Source: Nymphaea colorata (Eukaryota; Streptophyta; Magnoliopsida; Nymphaeales; Nymphaeaceae). From it: DNA of 64,000 nt. The position numbers and the translations under genes were made by a program. The stretch is from contig NC_045149.1 in the NCBI RefSeq assembly GCF_008831285.2, forward strand, positions 21,520,535 to 21,584,534, read 5' to 3'. Position 1 is the first letter of the stretch. Each line of letters starts with the position of its first letter. The notes beneath the pieces were generated by a model. It was not told where the DNA came from, made no database searches, and saw nothing but the letters and a program-made list of their open reading frames with translations. Of the stretch, positions 12,627 through 30,460 are shown one piece after another.

Positions 12627-13910
12627 GAGTTCTCCGTCGTAGTGCCGTTCTGGAGGACCCCGCGGTGGTCCGAGGAGCAGAGACGCCCTCGGTGCTGGCC
12701 AGCTGGAAAGGTAGGAGAATGCCCTCGCATACACTTTATTTTCGTGCTTTGCCACTCGCGCTGCTCTAAGCGGGTCGGATCCTGGGGCGTTCTGTATGCT
12801 TTTCAATTAAAAAAAATTAAAGGGACAAACTAAAATAATTCAAGGATTTAGAAAATATATTTTGTGTAATACTGAGTTAAATTAATAGAATTATTTCTCA
12901 ACCTTAGTTTAGAGTTGCCTGTAAAATTGCTAAGCATCGCTGCTCTATGGGACTTGTCAGATCCAAGATTTGTTTTCAGTTGGATGAGTGAAAGCGTGGC
13001 AAGTGGTGTAATATTTGCGAAGTCAAAGGTGGCTCGTGAAAGGGTTGTCGGCCTGAGGGTAGCCCCGATTTGACGAGAGACTGCCAACCTTTACGTGAAA
13101 CCCACCGTTTTCTCCGTCTTTGGTTTGGTAAACCCATCGCCTATGGTTTTGAAAAAATCGGCGATTGGGTTTCCAGCTTCTCGCCGACCTTTGAAGGTTG
13201 AGATATGAGATCCTAACAGCTCAAATTTATGGACATTAAATCCATGCTAATGAGATCCTCGATTTCTTTAAACTAAAGATCTTCAAAAATATATTTTATA
13301 ATACAACATCCAATTTAAGATACGAATCTATCAAATACAATGAAGTAGAGTTCAAAAGGTCCGGGTAAAAACTAGTAGGTGGTCAGTTTTCATTTTAAAC
13401 TCTTGTTATATTAATTTTCTGTGTTACAAATGGAACACAACAATATATAAGTTGAAGCATGCATGGTGAAAGTGTCAATCCAAGACACCAAAAGCAAACA
13501 AAAACCTTATAAACATGATGAAAGGAAGAAGACTTTGGCCTTCACTTAAGCGGTGGGATTTCCTCCCATTCACTAAGAACTAAGCGCTTGCTCAGCTAGA
13601 AACTGAATTGACTTGAGTGGGCCTTTAGAAAACTCTCGATCTCCCACATGACGATGTTTTCCTCGTTGACTACTCGTCAAATTGGTAAAAATCATAGGCC
13701 CCCTTTGGGAGCAAGTTGTTTGACACAAAAGTCCTCATACATGATGTGGCGGCGATTAATTAGTTTTCGGGTTTGAAAATAGCATCAAGTTGTATCCTAC
13801 GGTCGTTCTCATGAGCCCCCTCTGATATAGAGCTCTTGTTACGCCAAATTGATAAACCTGAACTTCCAATTCGGAACCTAACTCATTTAAACTCCTTGGT
13901 CAATGACCAG

Positions 13911-14168
13911 TAAGGGTTTGTGTCGGGCTAGGGACCCATTGGGCTTTCGGGCTCCCAGCCAGGGCCCGACACCAAACCGGGCTGAGCCAGTTGAAGAAAT
14001 TTAAAAAATAATTTTAATTGTAATTTATATATATATTTTATAAATGTACATAATATATCTATTTTAATTTTACAAAAAAATAAATCGGGCCTGGGCCCAA
14101 CTCCGAATCGGGTCTATCTTGTTGCAAAAATGAGGACCGGGCCCCACCCAGCCCAATGCCCACCCCTG
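13911..14168. mobile_element. hAT-like non-autonomous element (MITE), 258 bp
   Basis: The ends are imperfect inverted repeats (TAAGGGTTTGTGTCGGGC at the left; CAGGGGTGGGCATTGGGC when the right end is read in reverse). Subterminal GGGCC(T/C)GGGC motifs flank an AT-rich middle. The flanking octamers ATGACCAG and ATGACTAC agree at 6 of 8 positions, as expected for an aged 8-bp hAT duplication. The element at 59122-59608 has the same type of ends. Confidence 0.5.
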
Positions 14169-14604
14169 ATGACTACCGCCATATGTGGACATCGATCATA
14201 AAGAGTTCAGGCCCTGCCGGACAAGAATCCAAATTTGAACGAACAATGAATGAAAACTACATGAGGGGGCCGCGCTGTTCCATTGGGTTGGGTTGTAACT
14301 TTGGCTGTCATGTAAACAGTCAAATTTTAAATCTCATGGGCATTATTTTTTTTATGTTACAATATGAAACCAAGTCTAATGGCGTGATATCTTTGTGTTA
14401 TAAAGAAGCAAAGGAAGTGATTTAATGCCTAAGTTTTGGTCGCAGTACCCTCAATTTGATGGGTGTCACTTCTTCTGCAAGCTAATCAAGCCGATGTTGT
14501 ATGTTTGCAACTTTTAGAAATATACCAGAAAGTTCGATAACAAAGTATTTTATGTTAGCCAAACGCATGTTTCAAGGACACCATGTTCTTGTTGACATAA
14601 TTAT

Positions 14605-14740
14605 AAAATGTTGATGAACTTTGATATGAAAATTTCTAGTTGTCATACATACATACATATATATATATATATATTAAAATGTTGATGAACTTTGATATGG
14701 AAATCTTTCGTTGTCATATATATATATATATATATATTAA
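14605..14740. repeat. Two-copy tandem duplication, each with a (TA)n tail
   Basis: Two units of about 65-70 bp both begin AAAATGTTGATGAACTTTGA, continue to TTGTCATA and end in a TA run. The second unit starts at 14676. The copies differ by a few substitutions and in the length and purity of the TA/CATA tract. Confidence 0.8.
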
Positions 14741-16761
14741 TTATAGTTCCTGAACTAAAAATATGTGTTCTTTAACAGTTCATTAGACAAACAAAACAAT
14801 ATGTAACTCTTTTACAATTGTTGCTCAAATATGATGGCAAATTCATGAAATACCTTAAAAAGTGTTTTATAAATCTGCCCCAACTTTTGAACTAGATTCA
14901 TATAACAATTACACATTGTTTGTTTTGTTTGTCAAACGAGCTGTAAGGGACCATTTGATAGACACATTGTATTGTTACATGAATCTACAATGAAACAGGT
15001 TTTATGGAACACTATAAAAGTATTCTATAAAATTACCTTATTTTTTGAAACAGATTCATCGAATAAAAATAATAGTATATTGTTATTGTTACAATGGTGG
15101 AGATAAGTGGAGTCTCCATGGGGCGCGCACACTTTGAAACCTAATTCGATAGGTGGATTTAGGTGAACTTGGGTCCAATTATATGAGACAGCCCCACGAG
15201 ACCTGGGTCAGTACTCCATTGATGTCGGTGGACTTGGTTGTTAATTATATATTTAGTCTTTTATAGAAAAAATCAACATGTGTTCCAAGAACACACTGTT
15301 GTGGATTAAAAGGGACTTTGATGACTGAGTTTTCTTTTAACCCCACATACTAACTTGATGGAGTATGATCATTTGTAGACCATTGATCGTGTGTCAGTTA
15401 GTGGCCATTGAACAACATAATTTCTTCTGTCGCGACTTCTCTTTGTGTATGAAATATGAGTTTTAGGGTACCACAAGTCCTTGTTTGTCTCATTGTTGTG
15501 GGGTCAGGATTTAGCCTTGTCCAGTTCTCTGCACCAATATTCAACTCAATTATATGTGTAGGTGCTATCGGAATACAGGATTCAAGGACAAAATATATGA
15601 ATGCTTTCACTGTTTGTCCTTGGTGTCTAGTGGTTCTTTAGGCAGACCAATGAGCGCGCTAGTTGGTTCGCGATGGACATCAAGATCGCCATCTCTAGGA
15701 CAGTTGTTAGATTCCTTCTCCGCCTCTCAATTTCATGTTTTTTAGTTTTGTCAAATTCAATGGGGAATTTGTGTTTTTCTGTTCCTCCAAAAATGGCAAG
15801 TATGGTGTGGCTCCGGCAGCCATAGCTGGCCGGCGACGGCTCCACTTGTCTGCCGCCGGTGACTTATTGTGAACGTCCCCAAGCTGTTGTCCGGCGTCCC
15901 GCGTCCCGGCTGCCGGATTCTCTCTCTTTCTCTCTCTTTTCTATTATATAAATAAGCTTTATGCGAACAATTTTAGTCATAATAATAAAAACAAGCTCTA
16001 TGTGCCGAACTTTTGAATTTTTTTTCCAATAGAAGATCTTAAATGGAACCTCTTAGCTAAGAGTTGAAGGAGCAGTTCTTTAGCAGAGTTCTCCTCCTTT
16101 TCATCCATATTCTTTGTGGTTACTTTATCATCTCGCCATCATTTCAAGTATCACTTTCCTTCGCTCTTTGTTTCAACTTTTTGAGATGGAGGCCTTTTTA
16201 GGCTAACTCATTTTTACTTTTTATAGTAAAAAGAGAATTGAAATCAGCTGGCTATCGAATGTTGCTGGATGACTAAAAACAAATAAAAGCTGTTTCTAGG
16301 CGACGAGACGAGTGCATTGAAAATGCCCTTTGTTTTTTAGCCGTAGTTTTAAGCAGTAGTTAAGTAGATGTGATGGTCGAATATAAAGGAATTGAAATCA
16401 GCCAGCGCTGTGATCATCCAAGGGCAAAAAGAAGTATGAACTATTGTTGTATTGTAAATTGCTGCCAAGGTTATATGGTGATTATTTTTTATTTTTAACC
16501 ATATGGTAACATTTAAATTAGGTTTCAAGGAGACAGAAGTGACGCCAACACAAGAAAAAAGAGGCCGTTGTTTTTGAAAAATCGGTGTGCTTCTCCAACA
16601 ATCTGGAGAAAAGCAAATGGCCTTTTTTTATGGCTTGGTCTTAATTTTATTTTATTTGAGACTAGTTAAAAAAAAAGATGCTGATTCAATAATGAGCCCA
16701 CTGCTATGTTTATAGCGATTTTGATAGTATCCGAATTATTGATTGATGAACCTGTATCAGC

Positions 16762-17100
16762 TAGGGGTGAACATGAGTTGAGTTGAGCATAAGTTCAGTC
16801 AGCTTGAGCTCGGCTTAACTAATGAAACCTCGAGCTCGAGCTTGAGAGTAGCTCGACGGAAGTAGCTCGACTCGATTAAGGATTGACAAACTTGTTCGAA
16901 GAAAATTGATATTCATCGTTACGTGTTGAGTTCGAGCTCAACTCAATAGTTACATGTTGAGCTCGAACTCAACTCGATTATTTGAACGAGTCAACTCATG
17001 AACTCGAGCTCGACTCATCAAAAGCAAATGACTCAGCTCGAACTCGTTGGTAAACCGAGTTTTAACAGTCGAGCTCGTTTATCAACCGGTGGCTCGTAAG
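16762..17100. repeat. GAGCTCG-rich degenerate repeat
   Basis: The segment starts TAGGGGTGAACATGAG and is dense in GAGCTCG, CTCGAACTC and AACTCG variants in both orientations. Repeats of this style often form the subterminal regions of plant hAT MITEs, and the left end fits that. I could not find a matching right end or target duplication. Confidence 0.5.
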
Positions 17101-17690
17101 CCCACGAGGCCATTTTGTGCTTTATTATTTGAAAAAATAATTAATAATCAATTGAAACTATGAATTGCAAGGATTTCGAGTCTTTGGACGATGGGTCGAT
17201 CCGATGTGAGCCGTATCGGGTTGACCGATTCGACTCGGATCCGGGCAGAAAAAAACAAAGGATCAGGATCTCCAGCTAAGTACACCATGGGTCCCACCTT
17301 AACGGACGGAAATATTTTGAGATTTTGGGATTAAATAATAGCCAGTTATAACGGGAGTTAAGGTGACACGTGGATGGTGTGGGACCCGCAGCGGGGGACA
17401 AAGGTGCGGACGATGATGATGATGATGATGAGATTGACCATGGCCATGACATCACTCCCCCATGAGACGACAAAAGGAGGGGATACCGCGCCATGCCGTA
17501 TAACTCGCATGGGGCCCCTCAACCACATGCATCCATCTCCATAGAGGATGGATCTCAGTCATCATCGCCACCTGCGCGATGGATTCGGTTATGATAGACC
17601 CGGATCCACACTCGGTAAGGAAGGGGCGAAGCGTCTTTATCTGTCATCCAAACCAAAAACAACGAATTGGATTTTTAACCAGGTTTTTAC

Positions 17691-17719
17691 AAAACTTGGT
17701 TTTGTGAAAACCAAGTTTT
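17691..17719. repeat. Perfect short hairpin
   Basis: AAAACTTGGTTTT and its exact reverse complement are separated by GTG, giving a 13-bp stem with a 3-base loop. The surrounding AT-rich sequence looks like MITE-type DNA. There is no U-rich tail or gene context to call it a terminator. Confidence 0.7.
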
Positions 17720-18223
17720 TGAGAGTGTCATTCAAACGCTCTCTAAATGTCTTTACAAGTTTTGTATTCAGCGGTTTAAAACCATAGTCATTCTCGAAAA
17801 AACGTGATAAATTAACTAGTCGTTTAAAACTTAAAAAAACACTTTTTTTTTAAAAAAAAAAAGGTTAAAAACGAAACGTTTTTTTATGTTGTTTCGAGTT
17901 TTTTTTTATTTTTTATTTGTTGCAAATATACTTATCTTTTGATGTTTATATTATTAGTTTCTCACTTATTTTATTTTCTCTTTATTTTTCGTTTTAATTT
18001 AAAAAAAATTATCACATTTTTTTGTTTTTTTAACTTGTCATATTATATCCGATAAAAACCTTGCCGTTTAAAACTCCGATATATTATTTATGACTATGTT
18101 TAATGCTTTAAATTATGTCATATGTCCAAAGAACAATGCACAGCAGCACAGGTAGATATAAACTCTTGAAGTTCAAAATTTTTTATTGATTTATTATGAA
18201 AAAAATGAAATTTAACTAATTTT

Positions 18224-18330
18224 CTACCTCAGGGAGCGCAACATAGCTGATTAGGCTGGTAGAACGGACATGACAAGTTTGCCGTTTTGATTCCTGTGGG
18301 CATTCTATGCTTCTGCTAGATAAAGATGAA
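18224..18330 (+). mobile_element. tRNA-derived SINE head (likely copy 2)
   Basis: The stretch from ctacctca through an A-box-like TAGCTGATTAGG to a B-box-like GTTTTGATTCC matches the order and part of the sequence of the copy at 6919. The 3' limit is unclear. Confidence 0.4.
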
Positions 18331-18498
18331 ATATGACACCAAACCCTTAAGCAATCAAGTTTGGGTGAGAAGATGAAAAACCATTGCCTCAGTGACAGCA
18401 AGATACCACTTTTTCCCTTTGCCTCTAGGATCTACGACTGCATCGGTGCTCGGAGATGCACCCGCACTAGATGTTAACTACTGCATCTTTGTTTTCCC

Positions 18499-18501
<3 letters not shown>

Positions 18502-18555
<54 letters not shown>
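18502..18555. repeat. (TA)n microsatellite
   Basis: About 27 uninterrupted TA units occur in intergenic DNA. Confidence 0.95.
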
Positions 18556-18558
<3 letters not shown>

Positions 18559-18722
18559 CTTGTTTGTTTTGCATCTTGCTTGCCTTTAATCACTGACCTA
18601 ATCAATTAAGCTGATTATTAAAATTTGTAACATTAAGCATATTCAATATTATTAGCAGCTCAGTTTCTAGGTTTTGAAAAATCAAACATCTACTAAATTT
18701 AGTTTGTGGCAGTCCACTATTA

Positions 18723-18739
18723 TCTCTCTCTCTCTCTCT

Positions 18740-18779
<40 letters not shown>
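18723..18779. repeat. (TC)n(TA)n compound microsatellite
   Basis: A TC run at 18723-18740 is followed by a TA run at 18743-18779. The flank after it (CTTGTTTGTTTTGC) also follows the TA run at 18502-18555, so the two loci are probably a local duplication. Confidence 0.9.
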
Positions 18780-18781
<2 letters not shown>

Positions 18782-19325
18782 TGTTTGTTTTGCCTCTCTC
18801 TTGTATCTTTCTATAACAGGTGTCACCCTTTGATGTGATAATTATATTCCCAGTTTTGTCTCGTGTCACTTTTTCTCCATTATTGTCCTCTTTTGTGTTA
18901 AGTCCAGTGAATGAAGCTCTTATTTGACATGTTCCTGTAGTTTCAACTGTGTTCTTGCTCATGTAAGCAAGGGAGCACATTGAAAAGGACAGAATGCTAC
19001 TCGTGATCTATCTTTGGTAAAGGAATGCCGATAAGACGTCAAATAATTTGTGGCCTGTTGGTATTGAGATGACCACTTGGTGGAAATCATTTTTACTACT
19101 GTTTTCAGCAATGCACAAGGACAAAGTTAATCGAATTCTGAATATTTTGCAAAACTTACCATAGTTACAAAATCTGGATATTTTGCAAAAAAAAAGTCAT
19201 AAAAATTCATAAATCGCAAGCTTAAATTCATGCTTGGATTAAAAATATTCGAACACGGTTTTTTGCATAGTATTTTACAACAATTCACAACTTCAATACC
19301 GTATTTTTCTTTTTTTCGATGGGTG

Positions 19326-19395
19326 GTAGCATACTAAGTGGCAAAGTGGTTTGGCTCCTTTAAAAACTCAGGTTTGAATATTGAAGTGGTCACTG
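19326..19395 (+). mobile_element. tRNA-like segment, possible SINE head
   Basis: An A-box-like TGGCAAAGTGG and a B-box-like GGTTTGAATAT occur at roughly tRNA spacing. It does not share the leader of the other two copies, so it may be another family or chance. Confidence 0.25.
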
Positions 19396-20420
19396 TCACG
19401 TCTCAATGTACTGTACATCTGAACCGTAAAAGGTTATGAAACATGATATGTGAAAACCCCAATGGGTAATCACAGGAAGCAGTGGCCTCTTATGTATTGC
19501 ATCTATAACAATGTATTTTTTAGCCCTAAAGGGAATAATGCAACTGGTCAAGCTGATACAAGTGAAATTTCCTTGAGAAATTTGGTGGGACTTGTCAATT
19601 TAAACAATTTTCTTTTGTCGAACAAGACAGCCAACTAAGCAAAGATATTTATACAGGTCATATAAAATTACGATCGAAACAGATTCATGAAACACTTTTT
19701 TCAATAGATTCATGAAACAGTCACATGGTAGACCTTTACCGAGCACGTGGACAAGCGTGCTCGCCAAGTGGGCCTTTGTGTCTCCAACCTGCCTTTTTTT
19801 TTTCACTCAAGTTTTCATTGTGTATACCAATCAATACTGCTAGTGCCACCACCGCCACCGCCACCGCCACAACCACTCTTTTCACCATCACTTCTACTTT
19901 CACCAATAATGGAGCAAGAGTTATGAAAATACTGGATTTCATAGGGAGTAATTGACTGATCTGTCCAATCACATACGTTTTACTCTAAAAACAAAGTAAT
20001 TATGTAGATATGTTCTTCATGTTTAGAACTATGAAAATCAGCAAAACTTCCTTTTCTAAACATATAATATAGGTTTCACAAGAAAAAAAAAAAGTGATGA
20101 GCATTAAACTTTCATAAAATCATAGTTACACAATTAAAGGTCAACTTTATATGGATTTTGTAATATCTGGTTATAAAACACATTCATATCGTTGATTTTA
20201 CAAGAGGAGGAGTAAAAAAACACAAAAACGATCATGATCGATTTGTCTAATAAAAATGGCAATTGGTTCTACTTATTCTCCTAGGACACATACACGACCA
20301 CACATAATTTGTGTGTATAGATACGTGTGGAAATTACTCTATCAAATCTTTATATAAATTAATTTATCGTATCAGATCAAATGGATGACCCTCAAATTAA
20401 TTCATATACTCTTTTATCTT

Positions 20421-20467
20421 TATTCAGTCCATATACTACACACACACACATATTCAGTCCATATACT

Positions 20468-20508
<41 letters not shown>
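20421..20508. repeat. Tandem TATTCAGTCCATATACTACA(CA)n units ending in (TA)n
   Basis: Two adjacent units of about 30 bp, each ending in a CA run, are followed by about 13 TA units. Confidence 0.9.
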
Positions 20509-20545
20509 GAAAAGCAATTAGTTTTATTTTGTTGTGAAAAGAATG

Positions 20546-20549
<4 letters not shown>

Positions 20550-20635
<86 letters not shown>
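20550..20635. repeat. (CT)n(GT)n compound microsatellite
   Basis: About 27 CT units run directly into about 15 GT units. Confidence 0.95.
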
Positions 20636-20636
<1 letters not shown>

Positions 20637-21727
20637 TTCGTGATTTTGAGGCTTTTACTTGTCGTAAAGAGTTAAACCGGGTCGATAAAGAAAACGAAGT
20701 TGGATTAATTTCACTGGTTTTCATTGTGAGGGAGAAGAAAGGAAGTTTCGTAAGAGAACTCAAGCTGGAAAAAAGGACGAAATCTTTCTAAATCGTAGCG
20801 GAGAATTTGCGGCGCTAATCTGCTAAGAAGGTGAAATTATGATTTTTATAGTGAGCTCTAAAAAAGTGGGTTCTTAGTGCTTGTTTTGCTCATTCAAAAA
20901 GATTTTTTTTTTCTGAGCAAAGTTATATATATTGCTCCTTTCGTCTACATTTTCTCCTTCTTTAGATCCTTATTATTCATTTTCATGTCTTTATTAAGCA
21001 TTCTGACGCTTATTTTTTTCATGCCATGAACCTTTAAATGTGTCTTTTATTAAATACAGATCCCGTGTTTTTATTTTGATTCTTGTGGGTGCTGGGTGCT
21101 ATTCTTTTGAACTATATGCTACTAGTAAACCACCGTCCAACCCAACATGCAACTCAAGATGCAAGATATTTTGTGCAACATGTTAGAAAATTGTTTGCTA
21201 AATGAAAAGAAAATAATTGCATGCTACGTCAAATTTGTTTATGTTTATTAGAACTATTAATGATTATTTGATCAACAACATTATAATTCATAACATTATA
21301 TTTTTCTATTTGCAACAAGTCCGTTTTATGCATTAATTTCTCCCTTCTGTTCTTGCAACGCTTGTAACTTTTGAATTCGTCAGAATGCGTTTCCTCTCGG
21401 TGCCGCGTTTGTCTTCCTGATCCGGGAACACGAAAAACTGGACATCCAGTTCCCCGCGTCCCAAGAAACCTGTTCCCCGCTTTCGGCGGAACAGGGCTTG
21501 TTTGAATGACCGTTTTGGCGCTGAAACGGAACGTTACAATTCCCTTCCAGGGAAAAGCGAACGCGCGGGATTGGACGTCCATGTGTTCCGACTGCGATGT
21601 TCTCCCCCGTTTCATGATAAGCAGCTGAACAGTCGAACTGTCTGTTCTCGTGTTTACGCGCTCCTCATCTCGCTCGTTCCCCTCATCGGTGGCCTTCTGT
21701 CGCTGAACATCCTCGCCGAGCAAGGTA

Positions 21728-21766
<39 letters not shown>

Positions 21767-21777
21767 TTTCTCTCTCT
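21728..21777. repeat. (TC)n(AC)n(TC)n microsatellite upstream of AUG2
   Basis: TC, then AC, then TC runs lie 250-300 bp upstream of the AUG2 start codon, so they are in its promoter or leader region. Confidence 0.9.
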
Positions 21778-22026
21778 GGGTGATTAGGCCCAAGGAAGAA
21801 GGAAGAAGGGAGAAGGTGAGAAACCAGGTCATCACCCATTACCTCCCATTTTGTTCGATTACTTTACGATTAAATCCGAACTGTGAAGGTTCTTTTGCTC
21901 ATTTTGTCACGGTGATCACCATTTCATTGCTTTTAGTTCATGATCTAAGTCGCTGCCAAACACATTTTTGTCAGTGGGTTTTAGGGTATATAGACGCCGC
22001 ATTTGGGTTTGGTCCTACGGACGACA

Positions 22027-27799
<5,773 letters not shown>

Positions 27800-27902
27800 T
27801 TCTGGTTGATCTCTACAGCTCTTTTCAGCTCTCAGGATTGCAAGTTTCTGTGTTGTACTCCATGTTCATTATGCCTGTATTTAAATCACTCCAATTGTCA
27901 TT

Positions 27903-27908
27903 AATAAA
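27903..27908 (+). terminator. Poly(A) signal of AUG2 (likely)
   Basis: AATAAA lies 104 bases after the stop codon, in a T-rich region, at a usual distance for a plant 3' end. Confidence 0.5.
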
Positions 27909-29917
27909 GTTGTATCCATATGGATGAAAACGTGCAGAACTGGCGTGTAAGCACAGGGAGCATGCATGGGCCCTGCCGGCAAAGGTATTTGCTTCAGGGG
28001 TTTTATGCTGTTCAAGTGTCTAAATTCCTATTGCTTGCATGTAGTTTATTTCCTTAAATAAGAAACTAAAAGAAACAGGGATAAGTTCTGCACTTCCCCT
28101 CTAAATTACTGCGCATCTCAACAAATATTCAGGTGGATCCCCCCTATCTCACCAGCCATATCAACTTATATAGTGTAAAAACACTTGAATGTGAGTTCAG
28201 AGTGAGCCTATCGCATGGCTGAGAGCTGAAGCCTCAAATTCTATTCTCTATCCCTCAGGCTGTCAGACATGCTTTAGATACTTGGGTGATGCTTCCGCTA
28301 TGTTTCAACTTCTATATTGGTGCCCCTCTCTCCCTTTCTTTTTATAACACAGAGAGTTAATATCATGAGAGCTTGAAACGATGACTAGCTGCTAAAAAGT
28401 ATTGTTGCTTGTGAAGATGCACTTTGTTGCGAGTCAAAGATTGGAAAATTGGGTCCCTTCTGTAAGATTTCCAAGTACAAGTATTTTATGTATTTTCTTG
28501 TCTTCAATGCTCTGCATGTTTGGCAAGCTAGGCTGCTAATTGTTGAACAGAGCAATACGTAGGCCTCTTCTATTCAAGAAGAACGTGAAACTATCATGGA
28601 AGAAAAAGTGGGACCCTCCTAGGGTTGATTTTCCTTTTTCTTTTCTGCAAGTGTGCAGCGTGAATGCTGCAAGAGAGTGCACCAAAGGGAAGCATGAGGA
28701 AAGGCTAGTGAAGTTCTGCCTACTGCCTCGAGGTAACTAGCGAACGTCCAGCCCTGGAAGACCGGGATGAAATAGAATGAAATGTCATGGCAAACCAGAA
28801 CGAAAAGGTGGACACCATTCATCAGTTAGCTATCACATTTAATTTTCACGTTGCTGGTCACGAGTGTAGAACTAACGTTACGACTGACCGCAGTATAAAA
28901 GTTCTTTTAGAGGCGCATATTCTTCCGGATCGGTGCATATCGCAAGTAGAGTAGAGCATAGACTGTGAGAGCAAAGTGAAGTGAGATTGGATGTGAGCAA
29001 AGCGGACGCTTCGTGAGCCAGGCTTCTAGAGATGAGGCCTTTTGGCGAAGCCAACCAAGTTAATTTGGAGCTACCAAACTCCTGATTTTCCCTTTCCTTT
29101 CTCTTTCTTCTATAACATGAAAAAAAAAAAGGATTTTCTTCTGAAAATTGATGGCCAAAATTGCACTCAATCATTGTCCTTGCATATTTTTCAGAGTTAC
29201 AATGCACCCCCTCAGTGGTACTAGTAAATTTTAGACCCTCATGTATGGCTATCGGATCCCTTGTATAATTCTCATGTGCATAAACTCAATTTGGTTTTAG
29301 TTTCTATTCATGAACAATCCTCTCAAGTACGGTCAATATCTTCATTAGCATTTTTCGAGAGAGGAGAGAATATGCATCGGGAAATGGCTCTGCCCCTTAG
29401 GTTATTTAAGGAATCTCTGATGCATGCATTATGTTACAGATCAATGAAAATAACTATGGCTTCAATGCATTCTAATTCACTGACGAAGAAACGGTCATAT
29501 GAGCTTTTCACTTATAATTTCATAGAAAGGCACAAAAAACACATTAAAATCATATTAAATTTGCATTCTTTTTCTTTTCGAAGAGATCCAAACAAATCTG
29601 GCACAACCAATAGAACCAAACTTCCAAGAGTGGACTCTTATGGGTCCAGTATTACAGATCCGGATACAGAAAATCTAATTAACCAATCCGATCCATTTCG
29701 TCGTGGATCTTCACATTGAAATAAGATAGGCGCCAACCCGATGAAAAGCTTCCTGTCCACGAATTACCTCACAGTGAAAAAAGATTGCGCCGTTTCACCG
29801 TTGGGAGCCTGAGGTCTCTGAGAGTCCTCAGTCGTCACCCTCCATTTTTTGAGGACCGTCGTTCACTTCCATTAATCCCAGTTGCCGTCTCTGCCAGGAA
29901 GTCACCACCATTCAACC
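27909..29917. other. Intergenic region, 2.0 kb
   Basis: This lies between AUG2 and the HIPP gene, both on the plus strand. I see no supported gene or mobile element border. The last 150 bases are presumably the promoter and leader of the HIPP gene; no clear TATA box was recognised. Confidence 0.5.
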
Positions 29918-30460
29918 ATGCCAGGCGGTGAAAAACCAGACAAGGTAAACAGTAAAAACTCAACCCATCTCCTTCAATCCACCCATCCTGACACCTCTCT
30001 CTCTCTCTCTCGCTCTGTCCATCCATGGCAGGTGATAACGGTGGATCTGAAGGTCTCCATCAATTGCAGTGCATGCCAGAGGCAAGTTAAAAAGGCACTG
30101 TTAAATCTCGATGGTAAATTTCTTTCGGAAAACGGCTACTTATTCTTCGTTGGCATCTTTTTACCGGCGGTTGGTTGTCGTTATTGGGCAGGAGTTGAGT
30201 CCGTGTCGACGGACATGGAGAAGCAGAAGGCAACCGTGACGGGTCGGGTTGATCCTAAGATCGTTCTGAAGGTGCTCAAGAAGAAGACGGGGAAGCGGGC
30301 GGCGCTCTGGCCGAATCCTGACCAACCGGAGAAGAGCGAGGAAGGCAATGCCGCGGCCTCTGAGGTGAAGGCGAAGCCGAGCGTCTGCGGCCGCGACGAG
30401 AGCGCCGCTTTGCTCACGTACTTCAGCGATGAGAATCCGAATTCATGCACGATTTCTTGA
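29918..30460 (+). CDS. Heavy metal-associated isoprenylated plant protein (HIPP-type), three exons
   Basis: Exons: 29918-29944, 30032-30113, 30192-30460 (TGA 30458-30460), giving 125 residues. One HMA domain spans about residues 10-75 (beta-alpha-beta start VITVDLKVSINCSACQRQ), with the metal-binding cysteines at 21 and 24 (CxxC). A Lys-rich stretch (about 65-75) and a Glu/Ala-rich linker follow. The protein ends in CTIS, a CaaX box that should be farnesylated. HMA plus CaaX defines the plant HIPP family, whose members bind heavy metal ions and take part in metal homeostasis and stress or pathogen responses, at membranes or in the nucleus. The two small introns (87 and 78 bp) are both multiples of three and free of in-frame stops, so unspliced transcripts would also be readable. 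Splicing restores the contiguous HMA domain, which supports the exons given. Confidence 0.88.
   Translation: MPGGEKPDKVNSKNSTHLLQSTHPDTSLSLSRSVHPWQVITVDLKVSINCSACQRQVKKALLNLDGKFLSENGYLFFVGIFLPAVGCRYWAGVESVSTDMEKQKATVTGRVDPKIVLKVLKKKTGKRAALWPNPDQPEKSEEGNAAASEVKAKPSVCGRDESAALLTYFSDENPNSCTIS

Larger units (their letters stand above)
12640..22026. other. Intergenic region, 9.4 kb, repeat-rich
   Basis: No supported gene lies between the TPR promoter and AUG2. The region holds a hAT-like MITE (13911-14168), a local TA-rich duplication (14605-14740), a GAGCTCG-rich repeat (16762-17100), a perfect hairpin (17691-17719), SINE-like copies (18224, 19326) and several long microsatellites. The 5' leader and promoter of AUG2 must lie in its last few hundred bases. 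Confidence 0.6.

Noticed and set aside
18602-18980. Reading frames with poly-(Ile-Tyr) and Arg-Glu repeats
   Set aside because: These are translations of TA and CT microsatellites.
21229-21723. 164-residue minus-strand reading frame upstream of AUG2
   Set aside because: Low-complexity, Arg/Lys/Thr-rich, no recognised domain and probably within the AUG2 promoter region; a chance frame over GC-rich and repeat DNA.
29882-30460. Uninterrupted 192-residue reading frame over the HIPP gene
   Set aside because: It includes two segments with good GT-AG borders that break the HMA domain; splicing restores the family sequence. Kept only as an intron-retention observation.
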